Below, one piece after another: positions 33,679 to 42,735 of a stretch of DNA of 64,000 nucleotides. A program made the translations under genes and the position numbers. Every line of letters begins with the position of its first letter. Within the stretch, counting starts at the first letter, position 1. The notes beneath the pieces are model-generated. The model saw only the letters and a program-made list of their open reading frames with translations. It was not told the origin of the DNA and ran no database searches. Where the stretch lies: assembly GCF_036053395.1 (NCBI RefSeq), contig NZ_CP107942.1, positions 10,654,001 through 10,718,000 on the forward strand, given 5' to 3'. This stretch comes from Actinoplanes sp. NBC_00393 (GTDB lineage Bacteria > Actinomycetota > Actinomycetes > Mycobacteriales > Micromonosporaceae).

Positions 33679-34239
33679 ATGCGGGCGGGCGGCATCTGGC
33701 CGGGAACAGCGACGGACCGGGTGGTCTCCTGGGCCGGCGAGCTTCCGGCGGGACCGGGGCGGCGGGTGCTCGCCGTCGAGGGACGGTCCGGTTCGGGCAA
33801 GACCACCCTCGCCGTCGCGGTGGCCGGCCGGCTCCACGCTCCACTGATCCACATGGACGATCTGTACGCCGGCTGGGACGGTCTGGAGCAGGGGGTCACC
33901 GCCCTGCGCGACCGGATCCTGGTCCCGCTCGCCGAGGGCCGACCGGCGGTCTGGCAGCGCTGGGACTGGGCGGCGGGGGAGTACGCCGAGTCGCACCGGG
34001 TGCCGGACGGTGATTGGCTGGTCGTCGAGGGCGTCGGGTCGGGTGGGCGGATGCTCCGGCCGTACCTGTGCGGTGTCGTCTGGCTGGAAAGCCCCACTGA
34101 GGTGCGCAAGCGACGTGCCCTGGCCCGCGACGGCGCGGTCTATGCCCCGCACTGGGACCGCTGGGCCCGGCAGGAGGCCGCGTTCTATGCGGCCGAGGGC
34201 GTCCGGGAATCGGCCGGCCTGATCATCGAATCGGGGTGA
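33679..34239 (+). CDS. P-loop nucleoside/uridine kinase-like protein
   Basis: 186 residues. Walker A is VEGRSGSGKTTLAVAVAG (~34-42 for GRSGSGKTT). LIHMDDLYAGWDGLEQGV is the substrate-side DD motif of uridine kinase-like enzymes, QRWDWAAGEYAE contains the W-D pair, and WLVVEGVGSGGRMLRPYL the Walker-B-like strand. ESPTEVRKRRALARDG is the lid with Arg residues. It probably phosphorylates a nucleoside or other small alcohol. The 3' end overlaps the convergent PfkB gene by 17 bases. The ribosome site is weak, so the start may be later. Confidence 0.82.
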   Translation: MRAGGIWPGTATDRVVSWAGELPAGPGRRVLAVEGRSGSGKTTLAVAVAGRLHAPLIHMDDLYAGWDGLEQGVTALRDRILVPLAEGRPAVWQRWDWAAGEYAESHRVPDGDWLVVEGVGSGGRMLRPYLCGVVWLESPTEVRKRRALARDGAVYAPHWDRWARQEAAFYAAEGVRESAGLIIESG

Positions 34240-35155
34240 GGTCGACCCGCCGGCAGAGCTCGTCGATCGCCTCGCGGCGCCCGGTGCCCAGCCCGTGCCG
34301 GGTCACGTTGACCGCTCCGGCCGCGGCTCCGGTGCGGACCGCTTCCCGCAGATCGCCGCCGCGGGCCAGCACGGCGGCCACTCCGGCGGTCATCGAGTCG
34401 CCCGCGCCGCGATGGTCGACGACCTCGAGCGACGGCAGTTCGACCAGGAACGGCTCGCCGTCGAGCAGCGCCACGCCCGGCTGGTCGGCCCGGCTGATCA
34501 GCACCGACTCGGCGCCCTCCTCGCGCAGCTTGCGGGCGGCCTCGACGAGCGCCTCCGGGCTGTCGTCGCGGGCCCGGCCGGCGTCCAGCAGTTCCTCGTG
34601 GCTGACCTTCAGGAACCGGAGACCGCCGGCGAGCACCGCGGTCAGGTCGTCGCCGGAGAGGTCCGCGACGACCGTGCTGCCGTGCGTCGTCAGGTCGGTG
34701 GCGAGGCGCCGGTAGACCTGCGGGTCGACCACACCGGGCGCCTCGACTCCACTGAGGACGCTGACCTTGGCGCGCAGCCCGGCGGCCAGGGCGTTGCTGT
34801 AGAGCTCGTCCAGCTCGTGCCGGCCGAGCGGGACGCCACCGTGCTCGGCGATCTCGGAGCGGGAGCCGTCCCGGCGGTCGTGCACGTACCAGCCGCTGCC
34901 GGTGGAGCGGTGGACCACGCGTACCTCGATGTCCTCGCCGCCCAGCAGGCTCGCGATGACGGTGCCGATCTCGCCGCCGACGGCGGCACAGAGAGTGACC
35001 GAAGCGCCGAGGCCGGCGCACATTCTCGCCTGCCATATCCCCTGACCACCGGGGTGCACGTGCAGCTCGGCTTCGTCGTTCTGCTGCTCGATGGTCACTG
35101 TCAGCTGGGGCACCGGTGCAAAGACCATGACGGTGCCGAGGTCGTCGGCAGGCAT
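34223..35155 (-). CDS. PfkB-family sugar kinase (1-phosphofructokinase/hexose kinase type)
   Basis: 310 residues of the ribokinase/PfkB fold. The first signature region is HVHPGGQGIWQARMCAGLGA (with the GG hinge), and the catalytic signature is VVDHRGAGDSMTAGVAAVLA (Asp of GAGD is the base). KVSHEELLDAG and ESVLISRADQPGVALLDGE fit the tagatose-6-P/1-phosphofructokinase group. Substrate is probably a phosphorylated or free hexose. MVFAPVPQLTVTIE, nine residues in, is an alternative start closer to the family's usual N-terminus. Only 28 bases upstream ends a relic of a sugar ABC permease, so this kinase once belonged to a sugar-uptake operon. Confidence 0.88.
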   Translation of the reverse strand: MPADDLGTVMVFAPVPQLTVTIEQQNDEAELHVHPGGQGIWQARMCAGLGASVTLCAAVGGEIGTVIASLLGGEDIEVRVVHRSTGSGWYVHDRRDGSRSEIAEHGGVPLGRHELDELYSNALAAGLRAKVSVLSGVEAPGVVDPQVYRRLATDLTTHGSTVVADLSGDDLTAVLAGGLRFLKVSHEELLDAGRARDDSPEALVEAARKLREEGAESVLISRADQPGVALLDGEPFLVELPSLEVVDHRGAGDSMTAGVAAVLARGGDLREAVRTGAAAGAVNVTRHGLGTGRREAIDELCRRVDLTPIR

Positions 35156-35183
35156 GAGGGGGCCCTACCCCGCTTCTCCTGGA

Positions 35184-35237
35184 TCAACCCTTGACGGCGC
35201 CAGCTGTGATGCCGGTCACGAAGTGCCGCCGAAGAAT
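35184..35237 (-). pseudogene. Relic: C-terminal tail of a CUT1 (MalG-type) sugar ABC permease
   Basis: Reading on the minus strand up to the TGA at 35184 gives LRRHFVTGITAGAVKG-stop. The FV-x-G-I/L-T-A-G-A-V-K-G ending is the hallmark C-terminus of actinobacterial MalG-like carbohydrate permeases. Upstream of residue ~-18 the resemblance stops, and only 40 bases separate it from the sensor kinase stop codon at 35278, so the rest of the gene has been deleted. It lies 28 bases before the sugar kinase gene. Confidence 0.72.
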
Positions 35238-35277
35238 GCCGTCGACTCCACCCCAGTGGATGGCAACGGGTGTTCCG

Positions 35278-37446
35278 TCAGGTCTTCGCCGCGGAAGTCC
35301 CATTGTGCCGACGGGCATCCGATTCGTCGTCGGGTACGGCCGGGATCGTGAAGGTGAAGACCGTGCCCCCGCCGGGGTTCGGTGCGGCCTCGATGTGCCC
35401 GCCGTGCCGCTCCACGATCCGGCGGCAGATCGCCAGTCCCAGACCGGTGCCGGGATGCGCCGCGCCGTTGCTGGCCCGGTGGAAACTGCCGAACACCGCG
35501 GCATGCTCGCCGTCCGGGATGCCGATGCCACGGTCGGCGATCTGTATTCGTACCGCCCCGCCCTGGCCGGCACGGGCCGTGATGTCGATCCGCGGCGCCC
35601 GGCCGGGCGGGGTGTACTTGATCGCGTTGCCGACCAGGTTGTCCACGACCTGGCGCAGCAGCACCGGGTCGGCCAGCACCGCCGGCAGGGTGCCGACGAA
35701 GATGTCCGGCCGGCAGCCGTTCTCGTCCGGGGCGTCGATGCGGGCGGTCACCACGTCGTCGACGACCGCGCGCAGGCTCACCTCGGCGATCCGCAGCGTG
35801 GCGTCACGAGCGGCGGTGTAGTCCAGCAGCTCGTCGATCAGCTTCTCCATGCGGGCGGCGCCGGCGATCACCTTGGCCGCGCTGTACCGGGCCTGGTCGA
35901 CGGCAGCCGGCTGCGAGTCCAGCGCGTCGGCGATCAGCTCGGCGAAGCCGCGTACCGAGGTGAGCGGTGACTTGAGGTCGTGCGCCACCACACCGGCGAA
36001 CCCCCGCAACTCGGTCTCGACGTGCTTGCGGTCGGTGATGTCGTGGAAGACGGCGACCGCGCCGCGGACACCCGCGGCGGTCTCGATCGGCCGGGCCGAC
36101 ACGCTGATCACCCGTCCGTCGGTGTGCACGTCGTTGCGGACCACCATCTCGACCTGGTCGCAGCTGTCCCCGGCCATCGCCCGGACCAGCGGCAGCTCCT
36201 CGTTCGGCACCGGGGTGACCCCGTCGAGCCGGAACAGCCCGAAGTGCTGCTGCCACGAGTCGCTGCCCGCGTCCGCCTCGTGCCGGCCGAGGATGCGCCG
36301 GGCGGCCGGGTTGTGCAGCAGGAACCGGCCGTCCGGGCCGACCACCCCGACACCGTCGCTGATGCCGTCCAGGACAGCCTGCAGCAGCGCCGCCTGCCGG
36401 CGGCTCTCCGCCTCGCCGGCCCGCAGCTCGGCGGTGGCCTCCCGGACCCGCGCCCGCGCCCGTTCCCGGCCGGTGGCCAGCACCCACACCAGGACGGTGA
36501 GCAGCGCGGTCGCGATCAACCCGCCGAGGGTCACCGCCATCGGCAGCCCGCTGCGCGCGCCGGGCAGCCGGTTGCCCACGGCGTCCAGGTGCAGCGTCCA
36601 GGTGCCGCCGGCCACCGGCACGGACACCGTCCGCTCCAGATCACGGTCACCGATGACGCTGGAGCGCAGGCCGGCGACGGTGACCTGACGGCCGTCCGAG
36701 TCGTCGGCCCGCAGCGTCAGATCGAGCACGCCCTGTGCGGCCTGCGCGAAGGTGGCGCCCATGAACGACTGGCCGCGGACCGCGAGCTGCACCCAGCCCA
36801 GCAGCTCGCCCGCGCGATGGACCGGGGCGGCCAGCACGAACGAGTTCTGCCGCTGCTCGGCCGTCAGGCTGCGGTCGACGAGCAGGTGGTAGGTGTCCGA
36901 CACGCTCACGTCCCGGCTCCGGCGTGACTCGGCCAGGGCGGCGGCCGGCGCGGAGGCCTGCATCATGTCGATCCCGGTACGCACCTCGCCGCCGTCGAGC
37001 GACGTCACGAAGACCGAGAAGGCGTGATCGCCGTCGCGCTGCGGGTCCAGGGTCAGGCCGGTGGCGCCCCGGTCCCGCCAGGTCTGCTCGACCTGCTCCA
37101 CCTCATCGGCCGCCGCCGGGACCACGAAGGCGACCGATGACGCGCCGGCCATCCGCATGTCGTGCAAGGGCTGGGTGATCTCGGCGTACTCGGCCCTGGT
37201 CAGGGTCTGCTGCGCGCCGGCGGCGGCCGCTGCCATCCGCAGCGCGTCCACGTAGCGCCGGGTCTCGAACCGGACCGTCTCGGCGGCGGTGGCGGTCCGG
37301 CGGTCCATCTGCACCTCGGCGGCGGCCTGCTCGCGCTCGGCGAGCACCGTGCCGACGCCCAGCGCCGCCCCGCAGCCGAGCAGGGCGACCAGCGCGCTGA
37401 GCCCGACGGCCCGGCTCCGCCCGCTGCCCGCCCGGAAGAGCTCCAC
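35278..37446 (-). CDS. CHASE-PAS sensor histidine kinase
   Basis: 722 residues. There is an N-terminal membrane segment (~12-35), then an extracytoplasmic CHASE-type domain (~60-270; FETRRYVDALRMAAAAAGAQ, ITQPLHDMRMAGASSVAFVV, YHLLVDRSLTAEQRQNSFVL) and a second membrane segment (~305-325; LPMAVTLGGLIATALLTVLV). Then come PAS (~345-470), HisKA (VVAHDLKSPLTSVRGFAELI) and ATPase (LVGNAIKYTPPG, IADRGIGIP, GTGLGLAICRRIV). CHASE domains bind small extracellular ligands. Starts at GTG; the ribosome site is not obvious. No response regulator adjacent. The kinase half is close in pattern to the kinases at 38.8 and 42.7 kb. Confidence 0.9.
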   Translation of the reverse strand: MELFRAGSGRSRAVGLSALVALLGCGAALGVGTVLAEREQAAAEVQMDRRTATAAETVRFETRRYVDALRMAAAAAGAQQTLTRAEYAEITQPLHDMRMAGASSVAFVVPAAADEVEQVEQTWRDRGATGLTLDPQRDGDHAFSVFVTSLDGGEVRTGIDMMQASAPAAALAESRRSRDVSVSDTYHLLVDRSLTAEQRQNSFVLAAPVHRAGELLGWVQLAVRGQSFMGATFAQAAQGVLDLTLRADDSDGRQVTVAGLRSSVIGDRDLERTVSVPVAGGTWTLHLDAVGNRLPGARSGLPMAVTLGGLIATALLTVLVWVLATGRERARARVREATAELRAGEAESRRQAALLQAVLDGISDGVGVVGPDGRFLLHNPAARRILGRHEADAGSDSWQQHFGLFRLDGVTPVPNEELPLVRAMAGDSCDQVEMVVRNDVHTDGRVISVSARPIETAAGVRGAVAVFHDITDRKHVETELRGFAGVVAHDLKSPLTSVRGFAELIADALDSQPAAVDQARYSAAKVIAGAARMEKLIDELLDYTAARDATLRIAEVSLRAVVDDVVTARIDAPDENGCRPDIFVGTLPAVLADPVLLRQVVDNLVGNAIKYTPPGRAPRIDITARAGQGGAVRIQIADRGIGIPDGEHAAVFGSFHRASNGAAHPGTGLGLAICRRIVERHGGHIEAAPNPGGGTVFTFTIPAVPDDESDARRHNGTSAAKT

Positions 37447-37488
37447 GGGAGAAATATCGGATGCCGCTGCGGCCCGGCTGAGCGAAAA

Positions 37489-37518
37489 CGAGGGGACCCG
37501 CGTGTGCGGGCCCCCTCG
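37489..37518 (-). terminator. Rho-independent terminator of the subtilase gene
   Basis: CGAGGGGACCCGC / GCGGGCCCCCTCG with a GTGT loop, 12 pairs and one mismatch. On the minus strand the stem is followed by GTTTTCG, a short T-run, and the hairpin begins 13 bases past the subtilase stop. Confidence 0.85.
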
Positions 37519-37530
37519 CGCCGGAGCTGG

Positions 37531-38697
<1,167 letters not shown>

Positions 38698-38755
38698 GTT
38701 CTTCCTCTCTCACGCCTGCCTGGGGAGAGCGTATGGGCGAAACCGGACTTCATCC

Positions 38756-38775
38756 ATATATCGAAATAGATATAT
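38756..38775. promoter_or_regulatory. A/T-rich inverted repeat between subtilase and kinase genes
   Basis: ATATATC-GAAATA-GATATAT: perfect 7-base arms around a 6-base spacer. All-A/T runs are rare in this sequence, and it sits 41-60 bases before the kinase start and 59-78 before the subtilase start. It is either an operator or overlaps a promoter -10 region. Confidence 0.55.
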
Positions 38776-38815
38776 CAGCGTCAGTGCCGGCCCGATCGTG
38801 CCGATCTGACGGGTG

Positions 38816-40858
38816 ATGATGAGTTCTCGGTCGTCCGTCCCCCGCACGCTGGGTTTCGGGGCACTTCATCTGCTCGCCGTGGTCGCCGGCCAGCTCACCG
38901 AGCTGCCCGGACTCGACGAACCGGTGCTCTGGCCGGCGGCCGGCGTGGCGGCCGTGTGGCTGGTGGTGCAGCGTGACTCGCGCACGCGAGGCGTGGACAT
39001 CGCTCTGGTCGCCCTGCTCACCATGGCCGGCATGGCGATCACCGGGACGAGCCCGGAACTCGCCGCCGTGCACGGTGTCGCCGCCGTCGTCGCCGCGCTG
39101 GTCCTCGCGGTCGCGGCCGGCCGGTGGCTGCCCGGGCTATGGGCCGGTGAGGGCGGCGGCCGGCCGCTGTCGCACCTGACCGAGCTGTGGCGCGTCATCC
39201 TGGCGGCCGGGCTCGCCGCCGTGACCGGCTCGTTCCTGGCCACCCTCGGCGAGCGCCTGCTCGGCGTCGAGGTGAGCACCACGGTCGCGGTGATGCGGGT
39301 GGCCCGCGACATCGCCGGGGTGCTCATCTTCGGGGTGGCGACCCGGCAGGCGGGATACCTGATCCGCGGCCTCCGGCGGGCCCCGACCGGGCCGCAGGCG
39401 CTGGAGTACGCCGCGATCTTCGCCGTCTCGACCGGCGCCTACTGGTACACGTTCCTGTTCAACCACAGCCTGCCGATCGGCTTCCTGCTGCTCGTGCTCA
39501 CCGTCTGGGCCGCGGTACGGATGTCCACCCCCCTGGTGATCACCTACAGCGTGGTGTTCAACTGTGCCGCCGCGCTCTTCACGCTGACCGGCAGCGGCCC
39601 CTACGCCGCCATCGCCGACCCCGGACCGCGGGGCCTGGTGATCGAGCTCTACCTGGGGATCCACGTCGCGGTCGGGCTCGCCCTGGCGCTGGGCCGCGAC
39701 GAGCGGGACGCGCTGATCCGCCGCCTGCGGGTCTCCGAGGAGGAGGCCACCGAGAAGGCCCGGATGATGACCACGATCGTCGAGTCGATGACCGAGGGCC
39801 TGGCCATCCTCGACCCGAACGGCGGGCTGGTGCTGCGCAACCCCGCTGCGGGACGGCTGCTCGGCAACGTCAACAGCGTCTCCGGCGGGGTGGCGCTCGG
39901 CAGCGACTACGGCTTCTTCCACCCGGACGGCACCCCGCTGGCCACCGGCGAGCTGCCCTACACCCGGGCGCTGGCCGGTCAGGACGTCCAGCCGATGGAC
40001 GTGCTGGTCCGCAACGCCGGGGTGCCCGAGGGACGGATCGTCCGGTTCAACGTGGCCCGGCTCGCCGTGCAGCCGGACGGGCCGCACCACATGGTCGTCG
40101 TCTTCCACGACGTCACCGCGGACCGGCGCCACCGCGACGAGCTGATGTCGTTCGCCGGTCTGGTGGCGCACGACCTGCTCAACCCGCTCACCACGATCGA
40201 GGGCTGGGCCGAGGTGCTGGAGCAGGAACTCCCCGGGTACCGCCCGGCGGAACGGGTCACCCGCATCCAGCGGGCCGCCGCCCGGATGCGGACCTTCCTC
40301 AACGGGCTGCTCGCCTACACCGCGGCCCGCGACGGCAAGCTGATGCCGACCACCGTGAACCTCGCCCTGCTCGTCCGCGACATCGTCAACAGCCGCCTCG
40401 ACCAGGCGGAGACGTTCGGCACGGTGGTCCCGCAGATCGAGGTGGGGCAGCTGGACGCGGTCGAGGCCGACCCGGTGCTGGTCCGGCAGTTGCTGGAGAA
40501 CCTGGTCGAGAACGCGGTCGAGCAGGTGCCGGCCGGGATCGTCCCGTACGTCGGGATCTCCTGCCAGCCGGGACCGAACGGCATGCTGCGGATCGACATC
40601 ATCGACAACGGGATCGGGCTGCCGCCCGGCAAGCGCCACGAGGTCTTCACCAGCTTCCACCGCGGCGAGAACAGTCGTGGCACCGGCCTCGAACTGGCCA
40701 TCTGCAAGCGCATCGTGGAGCGGCACGGTGGCACCATCGATGCCATGGCCAATCCGTACGGCAACGGCACCCGGATGTCCTTCACCCTGCCGGCCGGGCG
40801 GTCCGCGTACGCGCGGACCCTGGAGAACCAGTGGGCGCAGCGGGCCCCGAGCCGGTGA
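38816..40858 (+). CDS. MASE1-like membrane sensor histidine kinase
   Basis: About 680 residues. Eight hydrophobic segments in the first ~290 residues (VLWPAAGVAAVWLVVQRD is the MASE1-type first loop; WAAVRMSTPLVITYSVVFN later), then PAS (~305-430; SMTEGLAILDPNGGLVLRNP), HisKA with VAHDLLNPLTTIEGWAEVLE, and ATPase (LLENLVENAVEQVPAG, IIDNGIGLPPGK). The G2 box reads RGTGLELAICKRI, with Glu where GTGLGLAI has Gly, which could weaken ATP-lid closure. Possible starts are GTG 38813 and ATGs at 38816 and 38819. Close paralogue of the kinase at 42.7-44.8 kb. No response regulator follows. Confidence 0.88.
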   Translation: MMSSRSSVPRTLGFGALHLLAVVAGQLTELPGLDEPVLWPAAGVAAVWLVVQRDSRTRGVDIALVALLTMAGMAITGTSPELAAVHGVAAVVAALVLAVAAGRWLPGLWAGEGGGRPLSHLTELWRVILAAGLAAVTGSFLATLGERLLGVEVSTTVAVMRVARDIAGVLIFGVATRQAGYLIRGLRRAPTGPQALEYAAIFAVSTGAYWYTFLFNHSLPIGFLLLVLTVWAAVRMSTPLVITYSVVFNCAAALFTLTGSGPYAAIADPGPRGLVIELYLGIHVAVGLALALGRDERDALIRRLRVSEEEATEKARMMTTIVESMTEGLAILDPNGGLVLRNPAAGRLLGNVNSVSGGVALGSDYGFFHPDGTPLATGELPYTRALAGQDVQPMDVLVRNAGVPEGRIVRFNVARLAVQPDGPHHMVVVFHDVTADRRHRDELMSFAGLVAHDLLNPLTTIEGWAEVLEQELPGYRPAERVTRIQRAAARMRTFLNGLLAYTAARDGKLMPTTVNLALLVRDIVNSRLDQAETFGTVVPQIEVGQLDAVEADPVLVRQLLENLVENAVEQVPAGIVPYVGISCQPGPNGMLRIDIIDNGIGLPPGKRHEVFTSFHRGENSRGTGLELAICKRIVERHGGTIDAMANPYGNGTRMSFTLPAGRSAYARTLENQWAQRAPSR

Positions 40859-40909
40859 CCGCGGCGGGTCCGCCGGCCTCCCCGCGCACCGGGTGGATCC
40901 GGTGACGGC

Positions 40910-41494
40910 TCAGGGCGCTGTGCCGAGCATGTCCAGCACCCCGCCGAACAGCGTGCTGGTGGCCGCCTGATCCAGGTGCTGGGCCTGCCAGCCGCGTTCC
41001 CGCAGCCCGGACAGCACGCCGATCATGGTGCTGCGCACGGTCCGCAGCGTGGCGGGGGAGAGCAGCACGGCAGACGTGCCGTCGTCGTGCGCGGCCCGGG
41101 CGGCGGCGCCGAGCGCGACCAGCGCGGCCGCGGACCCGTTCAGGATCTGGGCGACGTGCAGACGGTCCCGGTCCAGGTTGAAGGCCGCCACGTGGACGGC
41201 CAGACCGAGCGCCGTGACCAGCCGGCCGGTCTCGTCGCCGCTGAGCACCGCGGGCATCGTCGCCGAGTCGTCCTCGGTCTCGCCGGCGCCGGAACAGAAA
41301 CCGCTGATCAGCTCGTCGGCCACGGCGCCCGGCACGGTGAGCCCGGCGAGCGGCTGATCCGGGAAGCGGCGGCGCAGCGCGGCCTCGACGGCGTCCCGCA
41401 CGATGTACTCCGGGACGATGCGTTGCTGCTCGGCGAGGCGGCCCAGGATCACGGCCACGACGTCGTCGAGTCGCATCGCACCGGACCGGTCCAT
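40910..41494 (-). CDS. Hypothetical protein
   Basis: About 194 residues, not recognised. N-terminal MRLDDVVAVILGRLAEQQRI, then VPEYIVRDAVEAALRRRFPD look like a small helical domain. The middle (SGDETGRLVTALGLAVHVAA, QILNGSAAALVALGAAARAA) is amphipathic helical, without clear membrane segments. ATG at 41494 has GGTGAG just upstream; GTG 41515 and ATG 41476 are also in frame. It is convergent with one sensor kinase and nine bases downstream... the next gene upstream of it on this strand would be outside its promoter, because its start lies beside the 3' end of the GAF kinase gene at 41524, so it may be read from the kinase operon and form part of the same signalling group. Confidence 0.6.
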   Translation of the reverse strand: MDRSGAMRLDDVVAVILGRLAEQQRIVPEYIVRDAVEAALRRRFPDQPLAGLTVPGAVADELISGFCSGAGETEDDSATMPAVLSGDETGRLVTALGLAVHVAAFNLDRDRLHVAQILNGSAAALVALGAAARAAHDDGTSAVLLSPATLRTVRSTMIGVLSGLRERGWQAQHLDQAATSTLFGGVLDMLGTAP

Positions 41495-41523
41495 CTTCTC
41501 ACCGTAACGGTGCACGGGCGTCC

Positions 41524-42735
41524 TCAGTCGGCGCCGGGGAGTGTGATCCGGACGGTGGTGCCACCGGGCGCGCTCGTCACGGTCAGCGTTCCCTGGTGCG
41601 CCTCGACGATGTTGCGGGCGATGGTGAGCCCCAGACCCACCCCGGGCACCGCCTGCGCCCGGGCGTGGCGGCCGCGGTGGAACCGGTCGAAGATCAGCGG
41701 CAGTTCGTCGGCCGGGATGCCGATACCGGCGTCGATGATCTCCACCACCGGGAACGGGCGGGCGGTCACGCGTACCGTGACCGGCCGGTCCGCCGGGGTG
41801 AACAGCAGCGCGTTGCGCAGCACCTGCTCGATCGCGTGCGCCAGCCGCGCCAGGTCGGCCTGGACCGGCAGCGGCTCGGCCGCCTCGACGGTGACCGGTC
41901 CCGGACGAAGCGCGATCAGCGGCCGGCAGGTGGTGACCGCGGCGGCCACCACGGTGCCCAGGTCCAGGGTGCCGACCGGGGCCGGCAACGGCGCCCCCGG
42001 CGGCCGGGTGCCGGCCAGGATGTGGTCGACCATGTCCACCAGCCGCCGGCCGTTGCGGTGGATCGGTTCGATCAGGCGACGGTACGGCGCCAGGTCCTCC
42101 TGATCACCGAGGAGCTCCAGATAGCCCTGGATGGTGGCGACCGGCGTACGCAGCTCGTGGGTGATGTTGGCGACCAGGTCGTCCTCGCGCTGCGCCGAGC
42201 GGGCCAGCTCGTCGCCCAGATCGGCCACCCACAGCCGGTTGCGGATCGCCGAGAGATGGGTGGCGGCCTGCCCGGCGAAGGTGACCAGGTGGTCGATCTG
42301 CCGGTCGCTGGTGCCGCGGGGCGCGTCGTCGATCACGCACATCGCGCCGAGCGCGTGGCCCTGCTCGTCGATGATCGGGGCGCCCGCGTAGAACCGGATG
42401 TTCGGTGCGCCGGTGACGTTCGGGTAGCCGGCGAAACGAGCGTCGCGGGTGGCGTCCGGCACGATCAGCGTCTTGCGGGCGCCGACGACGTGCGTGCAGA
42501 ACGACACGTCCAGCGAGGTCTGCTCGTCGGCCAGGCCGACGCTGCCGGCGAACCACTGCCGGTCCCGGTCGATCAGCGAGACGGCGGCCATCGGCGTGTC
42601 GAACATGCCTGCGGCGAGCCGGGTGAGGTCATCGAGCACGGGGGCGCGGGGCCGGTCGAGGACCCGGTACGAGTGGAGCGCGGCGAGCCGTGCCTCTTCG
42701 TCTTCGTCCACGACTGTCAATCGGCCCCGGCTCAT
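41524..42735 (-). CDS. GAF-domain sensor histidine kinase
   Basis: 403 residues, soluble. A GAF domain (~10-170) begins LAALHSYRVLDRPRAPVLDD, then GMFDTPMAAVSLIDRDRQWF, DVSFCTHVVGARKTLIVPDA and FYAGAPIIDEQGHALGAMCV, the 'RVLDTPPE-type' GAF seen in many two-component and diguanylate cyclase sensors. HisKA follows (VANITHELRTPVATIQGYLE), then ATPase (VLRNALLFTPADRP, IIDAGIGIPADELP, GVGLGLTIARNIVEAHQGTL). Its ATG overlaps the stop of the MASE1 kinase gene (ATGA), so two sensor kinases are translationally coupled, an unusual pair that suggests heterodimers or a shared output. No receiver protein is encoded nearby. Confidence 0.9.
   Translation of the reverse strand: MSRGRLTVVDEDEEARLAALHSYRVLDRPRAPVLDDLTRLAAGMFDTPMAAVSLIDRDRQWFAGSVGLADEQTSLDVSFCTHVVGARKTLIVPDATRDARFAGYPNVTGAPNIRFYAGAPIIDEQGHALGAMCVIDDAPRGTSDRQIDHLVTFAGQAATHLSAIRNRLWVADLGDELARSAQREDDLVANITHELRTPVATIQGYLELLGDQEDLAPYRRLIEPIHRNGRRLVDMVDHILAGTRPPGAPLPAPVGTLDLGTVVAAAVTTCRPLIALRPGPVTVEAAEPLPVQADLARLAHAIEQVLRNALLFTPADRPVTVRVTARPFPVVEIIDAGIGIPADELPLIFDRFHRGRHARAQAVPGVGLGLTIARNIVEAHQGTLTVTSAPGGTTVRITLPGAD

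Noticed and set aside
38749..38756. TTCATCC before the MASE1 kinase
   Set aside because: Left arm only; the right arm is replaced by the A/T-rich inverted repeat.
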